Of a DNA stretch of 26,775 nt, positions 23,233 through 26,775 are shown one piece after another (within the stretch, counting starts at the first letter, position 1; each line of letters starts with the position of its first letter). The notes beneath the pieces are model-generated. The model searched no databases, had not been told where the DNA came from, and saw only the letters and a program-made list of their open reading frames with translations. The translations under genes were made by a program, and so were the position numbers. Origin of the DNA: Flavobacteriales bacterium (lineage in GTDB: Bacteria > Bacteroidota > Bacteroidia > Flavobacteriales > Flavobacteriaceae); NCBI GenBank assembly GCA_002747735.1, contig PDQE01000060.1:1-26775 (forward strand), given 5' to 3'.

Positions 23233-23242
23233 TTCTATGACA

Positions 23243-23272
23243 CAAATATAGTTTAAAGATAATATTTGTCAA
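23243..23272 (-). promoter_or_regulatory. Strong Bacteroidota-type promoter of the orphan unit
   Basis: On the minus strand: TTG (23272-23270, within TTGACAAA), exactly 19 bases, then TATATTTG (23250-23243). This is an essentially perfect TTG-N19-TAnnTTTG match and the best promoter in the window together with that of sulP. The transcript start is expected near 23237. Confidence 0.7.
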
Positions 23273-23325
23273 GTATTTTTAGGCTATACTTATTAGACAG
23301 ATATAAAGCCTTGTTATTAACAATT

Positions 23326-23492
23326 GTTAATAGCGGTCAAGAGCTTTGCGTAGTGGTGGGAAATTGAAGACTGAAGTTTGGATTTAGACGGAACGTAGTA
23401 AAAGCCAATTCTATTGGCCTTTTGCGGCATACGGATCCGAAATGTTCAATTTATCGAGAACTCTGCCATTACGCAAAACTGATGTTAGCGGT
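23326..23492. repeat. Large nested palindrome, attC-like, 3' of the DHFR-family gene
   Basis: Four inverted blocks share one centre near 23410: TTTGCGTAGTGG/CCATTACGCAAA (23345-23356, 23466-23477; one mismatch), AAATTGAA/TTCAATTT (23361-23368, 23445-23452), TTTGGAT/ATCCGAA, and AAAAGCCAAT/ATTGGCCTTTT (23400-23409, 23413-23423; one bulge). Related flanking sequences GTTAATAGCGGT and GTTAGCGGT occur at 23326 and 23484. The layout (large imperfect palindrome right after a single gene's stop) resembles the recombination site of an integron gene cassette. The strict attC core consensus RYYYAAC/GTTRRRY is not matched, so this is an analogy. Confidence 0.55.
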
Positions 23493-23510
23493 TCGGACTT
23501 TTGATATTCT

Positions 23511-24059
23511 TTATTGCTCGTCATAAACTATATTATAAGTCATAATTTGTAATCCATTTTCATAGTTTGAAGTGTCAATAAGCTGTAATTTATGTTTGGC
23601 AGTTGATTGTCCAAACAGTCTAATTCCATCGCCCAATATCAATGGATTGATTTTCAGTTTAAGGACATCTATTTTTTGATTGTCCAAAAGCCAACCTGCA
23701 AATTGTCCACCACCACATAAGTATATATCTGTTCCTTCGCTTTTTTGCAGTTCGTCAATTTCCTTAATATCTATTTTTTTTAATTGTACTTGTGGGTTAA
23801 GGTTTTCGAGTTTTAGATTATTGGAAAAAATGTAATGTTTCATATGTGGATAGGCAGGAGAAGGTTCTCCCGGTATAGCACCAAACTTATATCCGAACTC
23901 ATAAGTTGCTCTTCCCATAATTACGGTGTCATATGATTTTAGGTCACTTAAATATTTATCAATGCCATTTCCAGTATATATAAATTCGCTGACATTATCA
24001 TTTAATCCCGAGATAAAACCGTCAATTGAACTTGCAACGTAATAAACTATTTTTCTCAT
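23511..24059 (-). CDS. Dihydrofolate reductase family protein (RibD C-terminal-like domain)
   Basis: A 182-residue protein of the RibD C-terminal/DHFR-like family, NADPH-dependent reductases related to the riboflavin enzyme and to DHFR. The start MRKIVYYVASSIDGFISG, the TVIMGRATYEFG segment (45-56), the YIFSNN segment, IYLCGGGQFAGWLLD (112-126) and the NPLILGDGIRLFG region (138-150) are typical. Stand-alone members are common in Bacteroidota and mostly uncharacterised, so a role in folate metabolism should not be assumed. It stands alone, with an attC-like palindrome about 20 bases after its stop codon and ribosomal gene rplS 111 bases upstream. This suggests it was acquired as a cassette-like unit (inference). 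Confidence 0.85.
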   Translation of the reverse strand: MRKIVYYVASSIDGFISGLNDNVSEFIYTGNGIDKYLSDLKSYDTVIMGRATYEFGYKFGAIPGEPSPAYPHMKHYIFSNNLKLENLNPQVQLKKIDIKEIDELQKSEGTDIYLCGGGQFAGWLLDNQKIDVLKLKINPLILGDGIRLFGQSTAKHKLQLIDTSNYENGLQIMTYNIVYDEQ

Positions 24060-24095
24060 AATTGTTTTTTTTGATTTTTAGAGCAATATATCTTG

Positions 24096-24179
24096 GAGCG
24101 ATACAGTTTGTAGCCTGACCACTTAACAGCAAATAAAAACAAATGGAGTAAAAACGGAATAGGGAAAATACTATCGCTC
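24096..24179. repeat. Inverted repeat spanning the rplS 3' end
   Basis: GAGCGATA (24096-24103) and TATCGCTC (24172-24179) are perfect inverted copies; the second is the last codons and stop of rplS on the minus strand. A nearby variant, GAGCAATA, lies at 24081-24088. The 68-base loop is long for a terminator. The rest of the 111-base gap shows GTTAAGT on the minus strand (near 24122) but nothing decisive. Confidence 0.35.
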
Positions 24180-24515
24180 TTTAATTCTGGCTTTTTTACC
24201 GGTAAGTTTTCTAAAATAGAAAATTCGTGCTCTCCTTACGGCTCCTTTTTTGTTTATTTCTATTTTTTGGATAGCGGGTAAGTTAATTGGGAAAATACGT
24301 TCTACCCCCACAGTGCCGGACATTTTTCTTATGGTAAAAGTTTCAGTCCTGCCGCTGCCTCTTCGTTGGATAACAGTTCCTCTAAAAAACTGTGTTCTTT
24401 TTTTCTCACCTTCTTTAATCTCGTAATACACGGTAATGGTATCACCGGCAGCAAAGTCGGGGAACTCTTTTTTGGTAATAAATTCGTCTTCTACAAATTT
24501 TACTAAATTTCCCAT
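24171..24515 (-). CDS. rplS: 50S ribosomal protein L19
   Basis: L19 lies at the interface of the 30S and 50S subunits. Starting at the ATG at 24515 (MGNLVKFVEDEF) the protein has 114 residues, the normal bacterial length. The frame stays open to an ATG at 24554, but the 13 extra residues have no counterpart in the family. Typical sequence includes FAAGDTITVYYEIKEGEKKR, QFFRGTVIQRRGSG, TFTIRKMSGTVGVERIFP and the basic end RRARIFYFRKLTGKKARIKE. It follows trmD after 122 bases, a neighbourhood conserved in many bacteria, but probably has its own promoter. Confidence 0.96.
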   Translation of the reverse strand: MGNLVKFVEDEFITKKEFPDFAAGDTITVYYEIKEGEKKRTQFFRGTVIQRRGSGRTETFTIRKMSGTVGVERIFPINLPAIQKIEINKKGAVRRARIFYFRKLTGKKARIKER

Positions 24516-24589
24516 GATATCTGGTTTTAATCTGTTTAGTTTAAAAATCAACATTCACGGTTTTCGTCAGCGGTTAATTTTTGCGAGTG

Positions 24590-24597
24590 CAAATGTA
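24590..24597 (-). promoter_or_regulatory. Candidate -7 promoter box (TACATTTG) for rplS
   Basis: Matches TAnnTTTG on the minus strand. A TTG lies 22 bases upstream, slightly beyond the usual spacing. The transcript would have a leader of about 68 nt before the rplS ATG, long enough for autoregulatory structure, though none is obvious. Confidence 0.5.
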
Positions 24598-24637
24598 GTT
24601 ATTTTTTTGAGATAATAATCAACCTGTTAAATTTTTT

Positions 24638-25312
24638 TTAATCTAAAAGTTCTGGTTTTAATTTTTTAGTTAAAGCAATGGCTTGTTTGCTTCTCCATTG
24701 GTCAATTTTTTTAAAATCTCCGGATAAGAGTACTTCTGGTACTTGGGCATTTTTATAGTTGGCAGGGCGGGTGTAGAGAGGCGGAGCCAATAAATTATCC
24801 TGAAATGAATCGGACAGGGCAGCAGTTTCGTCATTTAATACTCCCGGAATTAAACGTATAATACTGTCGCACAATACTGTCGCTGCCAGTTCACCACCGC
24901 TTAAAACATAATTGCCAAGAGAAATTTCTTTTGTAATAAACAAATCGCGTACCCGCTGGTCTATGCCTTTATAGTGACCGCAAAGTAGAATAAGATTTTT
25001 TGTCAACGAGAGTTTATTGGCCACAGATTGGTTTAAAACTGGGGCATCTGGTGCCATATAAATAATCTGGTCATATTTTCGCTCGGACTGTAATTTTGTA
25101 ATACATTTATCTATAGGCTCTATCATTAAGACCATACCGGCTCCACCACCGTAAGGTGCATCGTCTATTTTTCCATAATTATTTACGGCAAAGTCCCTCA
25201 AATCATGAACGTGTATCTCAACCAGTCCTTTGTTTTTAGCCCGTTGGATAATGGAATGGTTAAAGGGGCTTTCTAATAATTTTGGCACTGCAGAAATAAT
25301 GTCAATTCGCAT
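24638..25312 (-). CDS. trmD: tRNA (guanine-N1-)-methyltransferase TrmD
   Basis: TrmD methylates G37 next to the anticodon, preventing +1 frameshifts. The 224-residue protein shows the SPOUT trefoil-knot sequences: YGGGAGMVL (54-62), [13 protein letters not shown] (109-121) and [11 protein letters not shown] (131-141). The likely catalytic pair is R153 (IIRLIPGVL) and D168 (SDSF), equivalent to E. coli R154 and D169. The knot motif has Asn where many homologues have Asp (GDYVL). It starts two bases after the AI-2E-family gene, so both share a transcript. Confidence 0.97.
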   Translation of the reverse strand: MRIDIISAVPKLLESPFNHSIIQRAKNKGLVEIHVHDLRDFAVNNYGKIDDAPYGGGAGMVLMIEPIDKCITKLQSERKYDQIIYMAPDAPVLNQSVANKLSLTKNLILLCGHYKGIDQRVRDLFITKEISLGNYVLSGGELAATVLCDSIIRLIPGVLNDETAALSDSFQDNLLAPPLYTRPANYKNAQVPEVLLSGDFKKIDQWRSKQAIALTKKLKPELLD

Positions 25313-25314
25313 GT

Positions 25315-26376
25315 TTACTGTTTTTTAAGGGGAAATTTAACAGGATCGCCACTGCCGGATAAAATCCCCGCTATTACCCGCGTTTCTTTAAATTGTTCCA
25401 AAATAATTTTGATAAATACCGTAATGGGAATGGCCATAATCATACCGGGAACCCCCCAGATAAATCCCCATAACATCAGCATTACCAGTACTGTAATTAT
25501 GTTTATTGAAAAAGATTTGCCCATAAATATCGGTTCTAAAATACTGCCAAAAAGTACTTGAACTCCGGTAATGGTCAGGATAAAAAACAGTAAGTTTCCG
25601 GTGGGGTCCAGTTCTACAAAAGCAAACAAGGACAATAAGATTACGGTGGCAAATGACCCTACCATTTGGATAAAGTTAATCAGAAAAGCAAATAATCCCC
25701 AAAAAATAGGGAAACTCACATCAAAAAAGTAACAGGCCAGACCAGTGAAAATCCCTGTGCCAAGGCTCACCAGAAATTTTACCTTTATAAATATTATAAG
25801 ATCTTTTTCTATCTTGATAAATGTTTTTATCGAGGTGTGTTTCTGTTTTAGAATGGTGTTATTCATGAGTTTTTGAACGTTAATGGATTCCGCCAGCCAA
25901 AGAATAACAAAAAATATGGTTATCAATGTCATGCTTACTGTATTACCAATAAAATTTAATGTTCCGGAAAAATTATTTACGATGCTTTCTTTAGAGATAA
26001 TTTGATTTCTTATGCTGCCCTGTTCAAAAAATTGAATCCCAAAAAACGATTCCAAACTTATAATAAGAGTTTTTATTTTTTCCTGAGCCTTATCAAAAAA
26101 AACGTCATTGGTCGCTAAGATTTCCTTGCTGGTAAGTTGTATGAGTTCGCCGCCTATTTTTAATGCTCCTATTATTATTAAAATAACAAAACCAATGCCT
26201 ATTATTTTATTTACGCCTTTTCGTTTTAGCCAACGCATGAGCGGTAAAAATAACAAAGCTATAAACATGGAAAAAACCAGTGGAATAATAATAAATGACA
26301 GTAATTTTAACAGATAAAACACCACGGGAATTACCAGTATTAAAAGTAGCGTATTTGTTGTTTTTAAAGAGTTCAT
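25315..26376 (-). CDS. AI-2E family transporter (putative permease)
   Basis: A 353-residue membrane protein of the AI-2E/PerM/YdgG family, with about eight hydrophobic segments: an N-terminal pair (about 10-45), one at about 60-75, a polar periplasmic-type stretch (about 80-140), then further helices to about 330. The family name comes from a proposed role in autoinducer-2 export; other members are Na+/H+ antiporters or of unknown role, so the substrate is open. It lies two bases before trmD. A -7 box at 26398-26405 is the likely promoter. Confidence 0.85.
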   Translation of the reverse strand: MNSLKTTNTLLLILVIPVVFYLLKLLSFIIIPLVFSMFIALLFLPLMRWLKRKGVNKIIGIGFVILIIIGALKIGGELIQLTSKEILATNDVFFDKAQEKIKTLIISLESFFGIQFFEQGSIRNQIISKESIVNNFSGTLNFIGNTVSMTLITIFFVILWLAESINVQKLMNNTILKQKHTSIKTFIKIEKDLIIFIKVKFLVSLGTGIFTGLACYFFDVSFPIFWGLFAFLINFIQMVGSFATVILLSLFAFVELDPTGNLLFFILTITGVQVLFGSILEPIFMGKSFSINIITVLVMLMLWGFIWGVPGMIMAIPITVFIKIILEQFKETRVIAGILSGSGDPVKFPLKKQ

Positions 26377-26397
26377 TTTAAACAGTTATAGGGATTG

Positions 26398-26405
26398 CAA
26401 AGGTA
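26398..26405 (-). promoter_or_regulatory. Candidate -7 promoter box (TACCTTTG) for the AI-2E-trmD pair
   Basis: Matches TAnnTTTG on the minus strand, 21 bases before the ATG at 26376, giving a leader of about 15 nt. No TTG at the ideal -33 spacing. Confidence 0.5.
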
Positions 26406-26466
26406 GTGGAAAGATTATTTTCAAAGGCGAAAATTAACTTAAAAATAAATTTGTAAAAGGGCAGGC

Positions 26467-26775
26467 CTAATCGTTTAGTGATGCTTTTATCATTCTTTTA
26501 TTGCCTCTTATATCTCGCTTTATGGTTATTTTACTTGAAAATGAAGCCATTAATTGTTTGGTTTCTTCTGCGAGATACTGGTTAATTTCAAAATAGACAG
26601 TTCCGTTTTTTTTGAGTTTTTCTTTGGCTAAACCAATAATTTTTCGGTAAAAAACCAATGGGTCATTGTCTGTTACAAACAGGGCAAAATGAGGTTCGTT
26701 TTTTAACACGTTATTTTGCATTTCTGTTTTTTCCAAATCCCGAACATAAGGCGGATTACTGATAATGACATCAAA
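26467..26775 (-). CDS. prmC: Release factor glutamine methyltransferase, C-terminal part (cut by window edge)
   Basis: PrmC (HemK) methylates the Gln of the GGQ motif in release factors RF1 and RF2. The last 102 residues are present, running in from the window edge as FDVIISNPPYVRDLEKTEMQ. The NPPYV motif that contacts the target glutamine is intact. The following part (GLAKEKLKKNGTVYFEINQY) matches the end of the methyltransferase domain. The frame is open through the edge at 26775, so the start lies outside. Confidence 0.92.
   Translation of the reverse strand, partial: FDVIISNPPYVRDLEKTEMQNNVLKNEPHFALFVTDNDPLVFYRKIIGLAKEKLKKNGTVYFEINQYLAEETKQLMASFSSKITIKRDIRGNKRMIKASLND

Larger units (their letters stand above)
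22841..23237 (-). ncRNA. Orphan transcription unit of about 400 nt: structured RNA or micro-ORF mRNA
   Basis: The unit is bounded by a near-ideal promoter (23243-23272) and a hairpin-plus-U-run terminator (22841-22884), yet holds no ORF longer than 23 codons. Reading 5' to 3' on the minus strand: a 19-codon ORF almost at the 5' end, an ATGA-overlapping 23-codon ORF inside a two-tier stem-loop (23162-23212), a 16-bp perfect palindrome GAAAGAACGTTCTTTC, an 8-codon ORF, and several weaker hairpins, including AAACAG/CTGTTT. I do not recognise it: tmRNA, RNase P RNA, 6S and SRP landmarks are not seen. It could be a regulatory RNA, a peptide-coding mRNA, or both. The 5' end is inferred from promoter spacing. 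Confidence 0.5.

Noticed and set aside
22841..23237. tmRNA, RNase P RNA or 6S RNA as the identity of the orphan unit
   Set aside because: No tRNA-like end or tag-peptide frame for tmRNA, no GAAAGUCC-type RNase P core, and the ends do not pair as in 6S RNA.
24171..24554. Longer rplS beginning at 24554
   Set aside because: The 13 extra residues have no counterpart in L19; the ATG at 24515 gives the standard length.
1..26775. CRISPR array, tRNA genes, prophage or intact transposase
   Set aside because: No regularly spaced direct repeats, cloverleaf sequences, phage structural genes or transposase ORFs were seen on reading both strands.

Overview
The window looks like a piece of a Flavobacteriia (Bacteroidota) chromosome. 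It is AT-rich. Several genes are preceded by the Bacteroidota-type promoter element TAnnTTTG, in two places with a TTG exactly 19 bases upstream, and Shine-Dalgarno sequences are not evident. Gene order (guaA next to a LysM/binding-protein fusion; rsfS-ftsH-LUD-cdsA-psd-acyl-CoA-binding protein; pyrE beside a NUDIX gene) and protein sequences fit that class. Most of the window is housekeeping DNA. No tRNA, rRNA, CRISPR array, prophage or transposase gene was seen.

Layout. 1-54: start of cinA (minus), cut by the window edge. 55-775: gene-free, holding a miniature inverted-repeat element (R1) with a second element (R2) nested in it. 776-4213: guaA with a damaged 5' end, then a LysM protein. 4214-4545: an R2-related palindrome. 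4546-7210 (minus): pyruvate dehydrogenase E1-alpha and E2, with E2 broken by an internal deletion of about 68 bp. 7279-11458 (minus): an S37-type peptidase and gcvP. 11585-12427 (plus): a UbiA-like membrane protein. 12534-18063 (minus): a seven-gene run rsfS, ftsH, LUD, cdsA, psd, acyl-CoA-binding protein, YceI-like lipoprotein. 18137-18874: birA (plus), then an SRPBCC protein and pyrE (minus), a NUDIX hydrolase (plus), a second R1 copy, and a SulP transporter (plus). 22671-23510: gene-poor, with an R2 copy, a self-contained transcription unit of about 400 nt on the minus strand, and a large attC-like palindrome. 23511-26775 (minus): a dihydrofolate-reductase-family protein, rplS, trmD, an AI-2E-family permease, and the 3' part of prmC.

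How the genes work together. GuaA and PyrE serve purine and pyrimidine supply. PDH E1/E2 and GcvP are lipoyl-dependent oxidative decarboxylation systems. The rsfS-psd run couples ribosome hibernation, membrane proteolysis and phosphatidylethanolamine synthesis. rplS, trmD and prmC serve translation.

The most interesting items are: (1) the orphan minus-strand unit at 22841-23237, which has a near-ideal promoter, a hairpin-plus-U-run terminator, and two tiny ORFs joined by an ATGA overlap that sits inside a two-tier stem-loop; (2) the 133-bp nested palindrome directly 3' of the DHFR-family gene, arranged like an integron-type gene cassette; (3) two families of short inverted-repeat elements, one nested in the other; (4) lesions in two normally central genes, guaA and pdhC.
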